DNA of 64,000 nucleotides from Natrialbaceae archaeon (GCA_003559215.1 PWMF01000040.1:1-64000); one strand, 5' to 3'; positions 50,860 to 60,082 are shown, numbered from the stretch's first letter. Numbers and translations are program-made. Notes: generated by a model not told the origin, from the letters alone.

Positions 50860-51511
50860 GGGAAGGGGTTCTCGGGTGAGCCGTATGAGCCCTCGTATCG
50901 AGGCGCCTCGGCTCGAGTCGGCGCCTCGACGCCACGCTCGTCTCAGTTCTCGATCCGAAAGGCATCAAATTCTTTATTATCATTGGGATATGGTGGTTCT
51001 TCCTGTCGCACCACGGATCCAGTTGGATCGATCAGATCTGACCGGCCACCCATCGAGTTTCCGCGGTCCCGTCATTGAGAGGGTAAGCGGTCAGAACCTC
51101 CCGTTGGCATCGGCTTGCGAGTCGCTTTGGCTTCCAGCACCTGGTGATTCAACACGTACCGCCAGAGTACTGATTGGCGCAGTACTGTCCGGCTCAAAGT
51201 CGGCTTTATCTCTGTTCCGGAGATTCTCTCCCACGAGATAAACTACAGATTCGGACATATTTTGCATCTGTTACTATTTGCGTATCATACTCTATCTGTT
51301 ACAAGCCATGGCCGTTCGATCCCGTCCCTCTGAGGTCGGCCGCGAGGAAACAGCCGTCTCGCCGGTATCGAAGCGAGCAGTTCGAACGTCGCTCGTCGCC
51401 GGAGCTCCTCGAGGAGGGAGACGGGTTTCGTGTCGTCCCACTCGAGTCGGTGAGACGTTTTGACTCCCACTATCAATTACACATATATGATGCCGGGACG
51501 ATGTCCACTGT
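50860..51511. other. 652-base intergenic region, mostly noncoding
   Basis: The left part holds the aldo/keto reductase promoter. A possible small minus-strand gene lies at 51091-51267. From 51330 to 51470 one plus-strand frame (RSEQFERRSSPELLEEGDGFRVVPLESVRRF) looks like a fragment of acidic protein but has no start and ends in unlike sequence; it may be a gene remnant. The stretch 51230-51310 is AT-rich. Confidence 0.4.
51091..51267 (-). CDS. Possible small acidic protein
   Basis: A 58-codon frame, MQNMSESVVYLVGENLRNRD followed by KADFEPDSTAPISTLAVRVE, with mostly acidic/polar residues and a TGA stop. AT-rich sequence with a GATACG/TATGATA stretch lies upstream. The opposite strand is also open but yields Arg/Ser-rich sequence. 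The family is unknown and existence is uncertain; the ATG at 51258 is an alternative start. Confidence 0.3.
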   Translation of the reverse strand: MQNMSESVVYLVGENLRNRDKADFEPDSTAPISTLAVRVESPGAGSQSDSQADANGRF

Positions 51512-52381
51512 ATGGGTTCGACTATCCCCGCCGACGAGCCGCGCGCAATCGACATGCACGCTCACCAGCCGACCAGCGAGTTCCTTCACGACGCTGGGGG
51601 GCAGATGATGAAAGACGCCGCCGATCGGTTCGGCGCGGACCTCGAGACGGATACCTACGAGAACATGATCGACGAGTACCACGAGGCCGGCGTCGGTCGG
51701 GCCGTACTGCTCGGCTGGGATGCGGAGACGAACACGGGGAATCCGCCCGTTCCCAACGACTACGTCGCCGAGGTCCGCGACGAGTACTCGGAGTTCTTTG
51801 TCGGCTTCGGATCGGTCGACCCGCTCAAGGACGACTGTGTCGATGAGGCGATCCGCTGTGTCGAAGATCTGGACCTCTCGGGGTTCAAGTTCCAGCAGAT
51901 CGCACAGGGGTTCGATCCCTCCGATCCCGAACACGAGGAGCTGTGGGCGACGATCGAGGATCTGGGCGTTCCCGTCGTCTTTCACGGCGGCAACTCCACG
52001 CTCGGCGCGTGCTCGCCGGGCGGTCGCGGACTGAAAATCAAGTACGGCAACCCGATGTTGATCGACGACGTCGCCGCGGACTATCCCGACCTCCAGATCC
52101 TCATCGCCCATCCCGCCTACCCCTGGGAAAAGGAACAGCTCGCCATCTGTCAGCAGAAGGGCAACGTCTACATGGATCTTTCCGGATGGATGCCGAAGTA
52201 CATCGACGACCAGGTGCTCCACTACGCCAAGACCCTCCTCTCGGAAAAGGTGATGTTCGGTACTGATTACCCTATGCTCGAGCCGGGACGCTGGCTCGAA
52301 CAGTTCGCAGAGCTCGGGTTCGACGAGGAGCTACAGCAACAAATTCTCTGGGAGAACGCCGAATCGTTCCTCGGGCTGTAG
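51512..52381 (+). CDS. Amidohydrolase-2 family (ACMSD-like) metal hydrolase
   Basis: A 289-residue TIM-barrel hydrolase. Metal ligands: His16 and His18 in DMHAHQP, His in VVFHGGN (~156), His in LIAHPAYPW (~200) and Asp in FGTDYPML (~250). The pattern matches aminocarboxymuconate-semialdehyde decarboxylase-like enzymes, which decarboxylate or hydrolyse aromatic acid intermediates. It borders the phenylacetate genes, so a role in aromatic metabolism is reasonable by association. Confidence 0.85.
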   Translation: MGSTIPADEPRAIDMHAHQPTSEFLHDAGGQMMKDAADRFGADLETDTYENMIDEYHEAGVGRAVLLGWDAETNTGNPPVPNDYVAEVRDEYSEFFVGFGSVDPLKDDCVDEAIRCVEDLDLSGFKFQQIAQGFDPSDPEHEELWATIEDLGVPVVFHGGNSTLGACSPGGRGLKIKYGNPMLIDDVAADYPDLQILIAHPAYPWEKEQLAICQQKGNVYMDLSGWMPKYIDDQVLHYAKTLLSEKVMFGTDYPMLEPGRWLEQFAELGFDEELQQQILWENAESFLGL

Positions 52382-52471
52382 GCCCTTCGGTAGCGTTGTT
52401 TTCGGGGTCCTCGAGACGGAGTCTCGAAACCGGTTACGCGCGACCGAGAGAGTGGCTGGACGTCGTTGCCG

Positions 52472-52930
52472 TCACTCCTTGCGCTTGATCAGGAATTTCA
52501 TGTCGCCCTCGAGGACGACGGTGTCGTCCTGGTTGGTCATCACCGTATCGAGGACGACGATGCCGGCGTCGTCGTGATCGACGTCTTTCTTCTCGGTAAC
52601 CTCCATCTCGAGCGAGAGCGTGTCGCCGATGTAGACCGGATTCGGGAGGTCCATGTAGTTCATCCCCAGAAATGCGTATGCCGTGCGCTCGACGATACCG
52701 GTGCGGTAGACGAAGCCCGTTGCCTGGACGAAGGTCATCGGGCCGTGGGCGATCCGACCGTCGAACGGACCGTCTTCCGCGTACTCCTTGTTGGTGTGCA
52801 GCTCCGTCCAGTCGCCGGTGAGCGCCGAGTGCATGACGAAATCCGATTCCGTCACGGTTCGACCGACGCTCTCGAACTCCTGGCCCTCTTCGAAGTCCTC
52901 GAAGTGGTGTGGCTCGTAACTGTATGCCAT
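52472..52930 (-). CDS. MaoC-family (R)-hydratase
   Basis: A 152-residue hot-dog-fold protein. The hydratase-2 motif is TGDWTELHTNKEYAEDGPFDGRIAHGPM (~residues 38-65), with the catalytic Asp and His. It hydrates enoyl-CoA. In organisms with a fused PaaZ, the oxepin-CoA hydrolase half is a MaoC domain, so this stand-alone protein is a candidate for that ring-opening step, given PaaABC nearby. A general enoyl-CoA hydratase is the alternative. Confidence 0.85.
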   Translation of the reverse strand: MAYSYEPHHFEDFEEGQEFESVGRTVTESDFVMHSALTGDWTELHTNKEYAEDGPFDGRIAHGPMTFVQATGFVYRTGIVERTAYAFLGMNYMDLPNPVYIGDTLSLEMEVTEKKDVDHDDAGIVVLDTVMTNQDDTVVLEGDMKFLIKRKE

Positions 52931-53068
52931 GATCTGTTGTTCATGAAAGTATGATAAATACGTTTTCCTTCGAGTGCCAGTTTGCCCGTGAGGTACCGCC
53001 AGCTCACCGTACGTTCCGCCGCCGAACAGTCTCGGCCGAGCCGAACTGAATCGGCCGGAATCGAGGCG

Positions 53069-53914
53069 TTATCGTCCGTTCCACTCGGGATCGCGGTCCT
53101 CGAAGAAGGCGTCGATTCCCTCGTCTTTGTCCTCGGTCGCGAACAGCTGGGCGAACAGCTCTGCCTCGTACTCGAGCCCCTGCTCGAGATCCATCCGCGA
53201 GGCCGCCTTCACCGACTGCTTCGCGAACTCGAGCGCGACAGGACTTTTCGACGCCATCGCTTCGGCGAGGTCGTAGACCTCCTCGTCGAGCGCCTCCGAG
53301 TCCTCACAGACTCCGTCGACGAGCCCGATCTCGTACGCCTCCTCGGCGTCGATCAGTTCGCCCGAGAGGATCAGCCGCATCGCCTGCCCCTCACCGACGA
53401 GCCGAGGAAGGCGCTGGGTACCGCCGCCGCCGGGCATGATCCCGAGATTGATCTCGGGCTGGCCGATTTTCGCGCGCTCGTGGGCGATGCGGACGTCACA
53501 CGCTTGTGCGAGTTCGCAACCGCCCCCCAGCGCGTGCCCGTTGAGTCGGCCGATGACGGGTTGGGGAAGGTCGTCGACGAGTTCGTACACCCGCGGGCGG
53601 CTCGAGGCCTCACGCTGGTCCAGAGCGCTCCGGTCGCGGAACTCACCAACGTCGGCGCCGGCGACGAACGCCTTGGCCTCGTCCTCGCCGGTGAGGACGA
53701 CGGCCCGGACGTCGCTCTCCGCGATCGCCGCGAGGACGTCCTTCAGCTCCGCCCGGACCTGCGCGTTCAGCGCGTTTCGCGCGTCCGGCCGGTCGAGGGT
53801 CACCGTCGCGACGCCGGGAACGCGGTCGCCGACGCTCGCGTGAACCGTCTCGCAGTCCGCGGTGACGGCGTCGATGTCCTCGGTCCCGTCGACGGGGCTC
53901 TCAGGAAGGCTCAT
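53069..53914 (-). CDS. Enoyl-CoA hydratase/isomerase
   Basis: A 281-residue crotonase. Oxyanion-hole motifs: AFVAGADVGEF (~90-100) and GHALGGGCELAQACDVRIAHERAKIGQPEINLGIMPGGGGTQRLPRLVG, with the catalytic Glu in that second block. It hydrates 2-enoyl-CoA or isomerises it. Its start overlaps the 3-hydroxyacyl-CoA dehydrogenase stop by four bases, so the two act in sequence. In the phenylacetate route it could be PaaF- or PaaG-like. Confidence 0.9.
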   Translation of the reverse strand: MSLPESPVDGTEDIDAVTADCETVHASVGDRVPGVATVTLDRPDARNALNAQVRAELKDVLAAIAESDVRAVVLTGEDEAKAFVAGADVGEFRDRSALDQREASSRPRVYELVDDLPQPVIGRLNGHALGGGCELAQACDVRIAHERAKIGQPEINLGIMPGGGGTQRLPRLVGEGQAMRLILSGELIDAEEAYEIGLVDGVCEDSEALDEEVYDLAEAMASKSPVALEFAKQSVKAASRMDLEQGLEYEAELFAQLFATEDKDEGIDAFFEDRDPEWNGR

Positions 53915-54792
53915 TCGGCCACCTCCCCGCTGACGCCGACGATCTCGCCGTCCTCCCAGACGTAGAACCCCTCACCGGTCTTCTTGCCCAGCTTGCCCGC
54001 ACGGACCTTCCGCTTGAGCGCCTGGGGCGGCCGGAACCGCTCGCCGAGTTCTTCGCGGAGGTACTCGAGGATGTCGAGGCGAACGTCGAGTCCGACGACG
54101 TCGCCGAGTTCGATCGGTCCCATCGGATGGTTGTAGCCGAGTTCCATCGCGGCGTCGATATCTCGCGGGTCGGCGACGCCCTCCTCGACCATCCGGATCG
54201 CCTCGACGCCGAGTGCGACGCCGAGTCGCGAGGATGCGAAGCCGGGCGAGTCGGAGACTTCGACCGGCGTTTTCTCGATGCTCTCGACGTACTCGCGTGC
54301 GAACTCGAGGGTTTCCTCGCTGGTCTGTTCGGCGACGACGATCTCGACGAGCTGCATGATATGGACCGGGTTGAAGAAGTGCAGCCCGACGACGCGCCCG
54401 TCGTGCTCCGCGGCGCTCGCGATTTCGGTGATCGAGAGCGAGGACGTGTTGGTCGCGATGATCGCCTCGTCGTCCGCGTGTTCCTCGACGTCTGCCACCG
54501 TCTCTTTTTTCAGGTCGACGTCCTCCGGAACGGCCTCGACGACGAGTTCCGCGTCCTCGACCGCCTCGACGAGATCCGTCGTTCCCGAGAGGCGCTCGAG
54601 CGCCGCGTCGGCCTCCTCGCGGGTGACTTTCTCGCGTTCGATGCCGCCCTCGAGGTTCGACTCGATCGACTCGAGTCCGTCCTCGACGTACTCCGTCTCG
54701 ATATCCCGGACGACGACGTCGTGACCCGCCATTGCGGTTACCTGTGCGATGCCGTGGCCCATCGTGCCGGCGCCGAGTACTGCGACTCGCAT
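53911..54792 (-). CDS. 3-hydroxyacyl-CoA dehydrogenase
   Basis: A 293-residue NAD-dependent dehydrogenase. The Rossmann motif GAGTMGHGIAQ spans residues 7-17. The catalytic His lies in GLHFFNPVHIMQLVEIV (~135-150). The C-terminal dimer domain has MELGYNHPMGPIELGDVVGLD. It oxidises 3-hydroxyacyl-CoA to 3-ketoacyl-CoA. It is the first gene of the unit with the enoyl-CoA hydratase; PaaH-like in context. Confidence 0.92.
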   Translation of the reverse strand: MRVAVLGAGTMGHGIAQVTAMAGHDVVVRDIETEYVEDGLESIESNLEGGIEREKVTREEADAALERLSGTTDLVEAVEDAELVVEAVPEDVDLKKETVADVEEHADDEAIIATNTSSLSITEIASAAEHDGRVVGLHFFNPVHIMQLVEIVVAEQTSEETLEFAREYVESIEKTPVEVSDSPGFASSRLGVALGVEAIRMVEEGVADPRDIDAAMELGYNHPMGPIELGDVVGLDVRLDILEYLREELGERFRPPQALKRKVRAGKLGKKTGEGFYVWEDGEIVGVSGEVAE

Positions 54793-54851
54793 ACGCGACG
54801 CATAGAACGAGGCGGGTCAAAGCCGTTTCCGTTCCCGAAACCTGGCGCCGC

Positions 54852-55190
54852 TCAGAAGAGAAGGAACTGGAACGTCCAGAGGGCGACCATCCCGGCGATG
54901 ATCGTCAGCAGAATATCACCTCGCCACCACGCGACTCCGGCGGCGACGGCACCCGCCAGCAGGCGCTCGTCGAGGACCATCTCGGTGACTGCCGCGCTCG
55001 GCGTGACGAGCTGCGGGGCGACGAGCGCCGCCAGCACCGCCGCGGGAACGAACTTCAGGAAGCGCTTGACCCTCCTCGGAACCTGATTGATGCGACCGAA
55101 CAGATGGATGAACGACAAGCGGATGAGGTAGGTGGCGATGGCGATCGCGATGATTACGCCCCAGATACTGAGCATCGAGTACCCGTTCAT
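54852..55190 (-). CDS. azlD: AzlD-family transporter subunit
   Basis: A 112-residue protein with about four helices. The sequence YLIRLSFIHLFGRINQVPRRVKRFLKFVPAAVLAALVAPQLV is the AzlD family pattern. With AzlC it forms a branched-chain amino acid (or analogue) exporter. Its start overlaps the azlC stop by four bases. Confidence 0.88.
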   Translation of the reverse strand: MNGYSMLSIWGVIIAIAIATYLIRLSFIHLFGRINQVPRRVKRFLKFVPAAVLAALVAPQLVTPSAAVTEMVLDERLLAGAVAAGVAWWRGDILLTIIAGMVALWTFQFLLF

Positions 55191-55993
55191 CGGCCAATCA
55201 CCTCCTCAGCCGCGACACCGGCGCCGATCCCCACGCCCGCGGCGATGAGCAGATCGGCACCCTCCGGGAGCCCGGTTTGGGAGACGGCGAGCGCCGCGGC
55301 GATCGCGACGAGTGCGCTCGTGAGCGCGGCGACGAGCTGCGGGTAGGCGTCGATCGCCGGCACGAGAATCGCGAGGAAGACGAGCGGGATCGCAAACTGG
55401 AGGTTCAACGAGGCCGGGATGCCGGCTCCGAGGACGTATCCGATCACCGTCGTGATAACCCAGACGAGCCAGATGCTCACTCCGAGCCCGAGGTAGTACA
55501 GCCGCTTGTTTCGATCACGGGACTCGTCGGCGTACTCGCCGATCGACACCGCGTAGACGTGGTCGGTGAGGAAGTACGCGAGATACGCCCGTGTCCGCTT
55601 TCCATACTCGGTGAAATGCGGTGCGATCGAGGCCGAGTACATAAGCATCCGGAGGTTGATGACGAGCCCGGTGAGGACGATGATCGCGAGTCCCGCGTTT
55701 GCAGCCATCAGCTCGACCATGACGAGCTGTGCAGTGCCCGCGAAGATCCCCGCGGACATCGCGACCGTCTGGAGGACCGACAACCCCGCGCCGTCAGCGG
55801 CGATTCCGAACACGAGCGCGAACGGGATGAGCCCCAGCAAGATTCCGACGGAGTCGCGGGCTCCCGCCCGGAAATCTACGTGCAGTAGTCGTGACAGCAG
55901 CTGCTGTCCCTGCGGGTCCTGTTCGAGAGCGGTACGTGGGTCTGAATCGGCGGACTCGTCTTGTCCCGCCGACGCGTTTTCGTTTGCTGACAT
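55187..55993 (-). CDS. azlC: AzlC-family transporter subunit
   Basis: A 268-residue membrane protein. After a polar ~35-residue N-terminus it has GILLGLIPFALVFGIAADGAGLSVLQTVAMSAGIFAGTAQLV and RMLMYSASIAPHF, the AzlC hallmarks, with about seven helices. It is the large subunit of the AzlCD exporter. I chose the ATG at 55993. It is odd company for a catabolic cluster, though co-transport of organic acids has been suggested for relatives. Confidence 0.88.
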   Translation of the reverse strand: MSANENASAGQDESADSDPRTALEQDPQGQQLLSRLLHVDFRAGARDSVGILLGLIPFALVFGIAADGAGLSVLQTVAMSAGIFAGTAQLVMVELMAANAGLAIIVLTGLVINLRMLMYSASIAPHFTEYGKRTRAYLAYFLTDHVYAVSIGEYADESRDRNKRLYYLGLGVSIWLVWVITTVIGYVLGAGIPASLNLQFAIPLVFLAILVPAIDAYPQLVAALTSALVAIAAALAVSQTGLPEGADLLIAAGVGIGAGVAAEEVIGR

Positions 55994-56220
55994 CGTGACG
56001 TGGATAGTGATCTCCTGTCCGATCGAACCTCGGCCGAGTGACGCCCTGAGCGACGGGCGACAGATGGCCGGTGGCGGCGACGCTGATGCGGTGTCGGCAT
56101 CGACCCCTCGGCGGCCGACCACCTCGGCCGTCGGCGCGAATCGGTCGTTTCGGCTCACTCGCTACCACATGCTGAGTGTTACCTATCACGTAGCATACCG
56201 TCCTCGTTCAAAACTGTATC

Positions 56221-56232
56221 GGATGATCATCC
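56221..56232. promoter_or_regulatory. Perfect 12-bp palindrome GGATGATCATCC
   Basis: It lies about 55 bases upstream of the thiolase TATA-like element, between divergent genes. It is a candidate regulator-binding site; no other copy was found by eye. Confidence 0.4.
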
Positions 56233-56282
56233 ACATGCACCGTTCGCGGATCAACGGCGGAGAACCGTGTCACGAGACAAAA

Positions 56283-56290
56283 CTTAACTA
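56283..56290 (+). promoter_or_regulatory. TATA-like element of the thiolase gene
   Basis: CTTAACTA is centred ~28 bases before the ATG at 56314, implying a short or absent leader. Confidence 0.35.
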
Positions 56291-56313
56291 TCGACCGTTC
56301 GATTTCTCGGTCG

Positions 56314-57450
56314 ATGACCCGAGCTGAGGCCGTACTCGTCGATGCAGTCCGAACCCCGCAGGGGCGAAAAGACGGTGGACTCGCCGATGTCTACCCCGAG
56401 GACCTCGTTACGACTGTGCTCGAGGCGCTGGTCGAGCGAACGGGTGTTCCGGCCGAGGAGTGGGACGACTTCCGTCTCGGCTGTGCGAACCAGGAGGAAG
56501 AACAGGGCCGGAACCTCGCTCGCCAGTCGCTGCTCGCGGGCGGCTTCCCCGAGACCGTACCGGGCGCGACGACCACCCGCCTCTGTGGCTCGTCGCTGAC
56601 GACGCTCGTCGACGCCGTCCGCGCGGTCGAGACGGGCGACGGCGACGTCTATCCCGTCGCCGGCGTCGAACACATGAGTCGGATTCCGTTCTCGGACTGG
56701 CTCCACCCTGGCATCGAGAACCGGTACGATTCCGACGAACTCCCGATGGGCGCGACGGCCGAGCGCGTCGCGCGGAAGTACGACATCGGCCGCGAGGAAC
56801 AGGACGAGTTCGCGCTCCGCTCCCACGAGCGCGCGCTCGAGGCCTGGGACGAGGGCCGGTTCGACGACGAGGTCGTCCCGGTCGAGACAGGTGATGGCGT
56901 CGTCGAACGCGACGAGGGGCCACGAGAAGACACCGATCTCGAGACTCTCGCCGGTCTGCCGACCGTTTTCGCCGACGACGACGCGGCGACGGTCACTCCC
57001 GGAAACGCCTCGCCGCTGACCGACGGCGCGGCCGGACTGCTCGTGACGAGCGCCGCGTACGCCGCCGAGCACGATCTCGAGCCCCTCGCCCGCGTTCGCT
57101 CGCGAGGCGTCGCCGGTGTCGATCCCACGGTGATGGGGACCGGCCCGGTGCCCGCGACCCGCGACGCGCTCGAGGGGACCGAGCTTACCGTCGACGACCT
57201 CGATCTCGTGGAACTCAACGAGGCCTTCGCCTCCCAGAGCCTCTACTGCAAGCGTGAACTCGGTATCGACGACGAGAAGCTGAACGTCAACGGTGGCGCG
57301 ATCGCGCTCGGCCATCCGCTTGGCTGTTCAGGCGCGCGCATCGCGACGACGCTGCTGCACGAACTGCAGCGCCGGGACGAGCAGTACGGCCTGGCGACGA
57401 TGTGCGTCGGGTTTGGGCAGGGCGTGGCGACGGTGTTCGAGCGTCCGTAG
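56314..57450 (+). CDS. Thiolase (acetyl-CoA acyltransferase)
   Basis: A 378-residue thiolase. The nucleophile Cys91 lies in [10 protein letters not shown], His near 334 in [12 protein letters not shown], and the second Cys near 365 in MCVGFGQG. It starts [26 protein letters not shown], a typical degradative thiolase. It cleaves 3-ketoacyl-CoA; in the phenylacetate route it would be the PaaJ-like step that releases acetyl-CoA. Confidence 0.92.
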   Translation: MTRAEAVLVDAVRTPQGRKDGGLADVYPEDLVTTVLEALVERTGVPAEEWDDFRLGCANQEEEQGRNLARQSLLAGGFPETVPGATTTRLCGSSLTTLVDAVRAVETGDGDVYPVAGVEHMSRIPFSDWLHPGIENRYDSDELPMGATAERVARKYDIGREEQDEFALRSHERALEAWDEGRFDDEVVPVETGDGVVERDEGPREDTDLETLAGLPTVFADDDAATVTPGNASPLTDGAAGLLVTSAAYAAEHDLEPLARVRSRGVAGVDPTVMGTGPVPATRDALEGTELTVDDLDLVELNEAFASQSLYCKRELGIDDEKLNVNGGAIALGHPLGCSGARIATTLLHELQRRDEQYGLATMCVGFGQGVATVFERP

Positions 57451-57464
57451 ACGCAGCTCCGATT

Positions 57465-58886
57465 CTACTTCTCTGCGAGTTTCATCTTGAACCCGTAACG
57501 GGTCACACCCTCCTGTGTGTAGATCCGTCTAATCGTCGCGTCGACGCGGTCGCCGATCTCTACCGTCTCCTCGGCACCCGTCAGGACCTGGGTCGGCGTC
57601 GAAACGGTCCCGTCGTCCTCCCGGGGACCGTCGAGTGCGACGACCGCGCTGACGAACGATCCCTCGCGGGCCTGCTGCTCGACGAACTCGGGCGGTGCGC
57701 CCCCCTGCCCGATGGTCGTCGCCGCTTCTACGGTTCCGGTTCCCGGGAGGGAAATCTCGTCGTACGCCTCGAGCGCGCCGCAGTCCGGACACGCGCCCTC
57801 GGGCGGAAACGCGAGCGACCCACACTCCTCACAGCGGCCGGCGACGAGCCGGTGGCGCTGTGGAATCGTTCGCTTCCAGCTCGGAACGCTGACGTACGCG
57901 CCGCCGCCGTCGGGCTCGCCGGGCGTCACGTCGCCACGAATCCGCAGGTACTCGCCGTAGCTCAGGGCTTCGCCGCCCTCAAGTTCGGTCGCGACCGCGA
58001 CGTCGGCGGCGTCGACGGCCATCGCGGTCGCGCCGCCGCCGGAGCCGTAGCCGAGCAGGACGACGTCCTCGTGGCCGTCCTCGAGTGCGCTCGCGAATCC
58101 CAGCAGCACGCTCGCCGCGCCCGTATCGCCGAGGTCGTGGACCGTGGTCCCCGCCCGCAGCGCCTCGGGCTCGACCCCGAGTGAGCCGGCGGCGCGGTAG
58201 GGGAGTTTCCCGTTCGGGGACTGAAGGCAGACCGCATCGGCCTCCGAGAGATCTGCGTCGAGGGCATCCGCGGCAGCCGTGACCGTCTCCGTGAACGCCC
58301 GTCGGTCGTACCCGGTGACGCCGAGTCCCGTCGTCTCCGCCTCGCCGGCGGGTCGGAACCGCGTCCCGGGGAAAGGGCTGATCCGTTCCGTGCGCTCGGT
58401 CACCGCCCCGGCGCCGTCGGCGGTCAGGACGACGGCCGCGGCCCCTGCACCGCCGGCGTGTTCGATCTCGTCGTCTGGCGCGCCGCGGGGGGCGTCGGTC
58501 GCGACGACGAGCACCGTTCCGCCCTCGACCTCGAGCCCCGAGGACAGCGCGTCGACGCCCGCGCGGGTGCTGCCGGCGAACTGGCGCGTCTCGAGGGCGC
58601 TGCCGAGACCGAGGAAGCTGGCCAGCCGTGGCGAGAGCGCCTCCTCCTCGTAGGGGGGCGTCGTCGTCCCGGGGAAGAGGTGGGTGACGGCGTCCGGATC
58701 GACGTTGCCTGCCTCGAGCGCCCTCGAGGCGGCCTCGTAGGCCATCGTCAGGGTGCCCTCGTCGCCCGCGGGCACCGCGGTCTCGGAGATGCCGGCGCCG
58801 TGAAACTGGCCCCAGGCGTCGGTGACCGCGTCGGCGGTGAGTCGATACCGCGGGGCGTACGCACCGACGCTCTCGAGTCCCGTCAT
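57465..58886 (-). CDS. HMG-CoA synthase-like domain fused to DUF35 zinc ribbon/OB
   Basis: A 473-residue fusion. The N-terminal ~330 residues follow the HMG-CoA synthase fold: SVGAYAPRYRL, LFPGTTTPPYEEEALSPRLASFLGL, DAPRG, and GYGSGGGATAMAV. The C-terminal part (~335-473) is DUF35: CEECGS and CPDCG (zinc ribbon, ~345-362), then an OB domain. The nucleophile region (FACxAGT in archaeal HMG-CoA synthases) reads FAGSTRAG at 103-110, with no Cys. So it is not a normal HMG-CoA synthase; a scaffold or altered condensing enzyme is inferred. Its start overlaps the stop of the thiolase upstream by four bases. Confidence 0.82.
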   Translation of the reverse strand: MTGLESVGAYAPRYRLTADAVTDAWGQFHGAGISETAVPAGDEGTLTMAYEAASRALEAGNVDPDAVTHLFPGTTTPPYEEEALSPRLASFLGLGSALETRQFAGSTRAGVDALSSGLEVEGGTVLVVATDAPRGAPDDEIEHAGGAGAAAVVLTADGAGAVTERTERISPFPGTRFRPAGEAETTGLGVTGYDRRAFTETVTAAADALDADLSEADAVCLQSPNGKLPYRAAGSLGVEPEALRAGTTVHDLGDTGAASVLLGFASALEDGHEDVVLLGYGSGGGATAMAVDAADVAVATELEGGEALSYGEYLRIRGDVTPGEPDGGGAYVSVPSWKRTIPQRHRLVAGRCEECGSLAFPPEGACPDCGALEAYDEISLPGTGTVEAATTIGQGGAPPEFVEQQAREGSFVSAVVALDGPREDDGTVSTPTQVLTGAEETVEIGDRVDATIRRIYTQEGVTRYGFKMKLAEK

Positions 58887-60058
58887 CGCGCCACCTCCTC
58901 GTTCTCGAAGACGTGAACGGCCGTCGCGCCGCCGCTGCCGCCAACGTTGTGGGTGAGTCCGTACCGCGGGGTCTCGAGTTGGCGCTCGCCGGCGCGCCCG
59001 GTGAGCTGGTCGAAGGCTTCGACGACCTGGCCCGTGCCAGTCGCGCCGATGGGATGGCCCTTGGACTTGAGACCGCCGGAGGTGTTGACCGGGAGGTCGC
59101 CATCGGGCTCGGTGACACCCTCCCGCAGGAGGCGGGGCGCCTCGCCGCGCTCGCAGAAACCGAGATCCTCGTAGGCGATGAGCTCCGCGATGGCGAAGCA
59201 GTCGTGAACCTCGGCGAAGTCGAGCTCGTCGGGGTCGATTCCGGCGCGGTCGTACGCGCGGTCGGCCGCCTCCCGGGACGCCGAAATCTCGGTGTAGTTG
59301 TCGCGCTGAGCCAGGCCGACGCGCTCGCTGGCCGCGCCGGTTCCCGCGACACGAACGCGCTCGTCGGTGTACTCGCCGACGACGTCCTCGCTGGCAAGCA
59401 GAACGGTCGCCGCGCCGTCGGAAGTCGGACAGCAGTGATAGAGGTTGAGCGGGTCCGCGACCGTCGGCGCGGAGACCGCGTCCTCGAGCGAACACTCGAA
59501 GCCGAGGTGGGCCTTCGGGTTCTTCGCGCCGTTGCCGTGGTTCTTTACGGCAACCCGGGAGAGGTCCTTCGCCGTCGCGTCGTACTCGTTCACGTACGCA
59601 CTCGCCATCTGGGCGTAGACGCCCGCGAACGTCGTCCCAGTCAGGCGCTCCCACTCGGTCTCCCCGGAGACGCCGAGCCAGTACTTCGTGACGTCGCCGG
59701 ACATGTCGGTCATGACCTCGAACCCACCCGCGAGGACGACGTCGGCCATGCCGCTTTTGATCGCCTGGACGCCCTGGCGGACGGCGAATCCGCCCGCGCC
59801 GCAGGCGTTCTCGATCCGCGAACAGGGGACGTTGTGGAGCCCGATATGCTCGGTCACTGCTGGTCCGGAGAGGCCGAGCTGTCGGCCGCCCACACCAAGG
59901 GTGGCGACGACGGCCTCGTCGATTTCGTCGGTCTCGATGCCGTGCGTAACGCTGTCGCGAGCGGCACCGTACGCCTCCGTGAACAGCTCGCGGTAGCTCC
60001 GGTCCGGAAACGAGCCGAAGGGGGTCTGTCCGGCGCCGATGACGTAGACGTCTCGCAT
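58883..60058 (-). CDS. SCP-x type thiolase
   Basis: A 391-residue thiolase of the SCP2/SCP-x subgroup: RDVYVIGAGQTPFG, Cys86 in ENACGAGG, HDCFAIAE (~285) and His in SKGHPIGATG (~340). The C-terminus has YGLTHNVGGSGGATAVHVF. In archaea such thiolases work with HMG-CoA synthase and DUF35 proteins that pass acetoacetyl-CoA. The coupled downstream gene has exactly those two domains fused. A TATA element lies 25 bases before the start. Confidence 0.9.
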   Translation of the reverse strand: MRDVYVIGAGQTPFGSFPDRSYRELFTEAYGAARDSVTHGIETDEIDEAVVATLGVGGRQLGLSGPAVTEHIGLHNVPCSRIENACGAGGFAVRQGVQAIKSGMADVVLAGGFEVMTDMSGDVTKYWLGVSGETEWERLTGTTFAGVYAQMASAYVNEYDATAKDLSRVAVKNHGNGAKNPKAHLGFECSLEDAVSAPTVADPLNLYHCCPTSDGAATVLLASEDVVGEYTDERVRVAGTGAASERVGLAQRDNYTEISASREAADRAYDRAGIDPDELDFAEVHDCFAIAELIAYEDLGFCERGEAPRLLREGVTEPDGDLPVNTSGGLKSKGHPIGATGTGQVVEAFDQLTGRAGERQLETPRYGLTHNVGGSGGATAVHVFENEEVAR

Positions 60059-60082
60059 ACCCGGGCCCTTGTGACGAGTTGA

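Larger units (their letters stand above)
55994..56313. other. Divergent promoter region between azlC and thiolase
   Basis: A 320-base gap without a gene. It contains a perfect palindrome at 56221-56232 and a TTAA-type TATA element at 56283-56290 for the thiolase gene. AT-rich sequence at ~56170-56220 could hold the azlC promoter. Confidence 0.5.
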
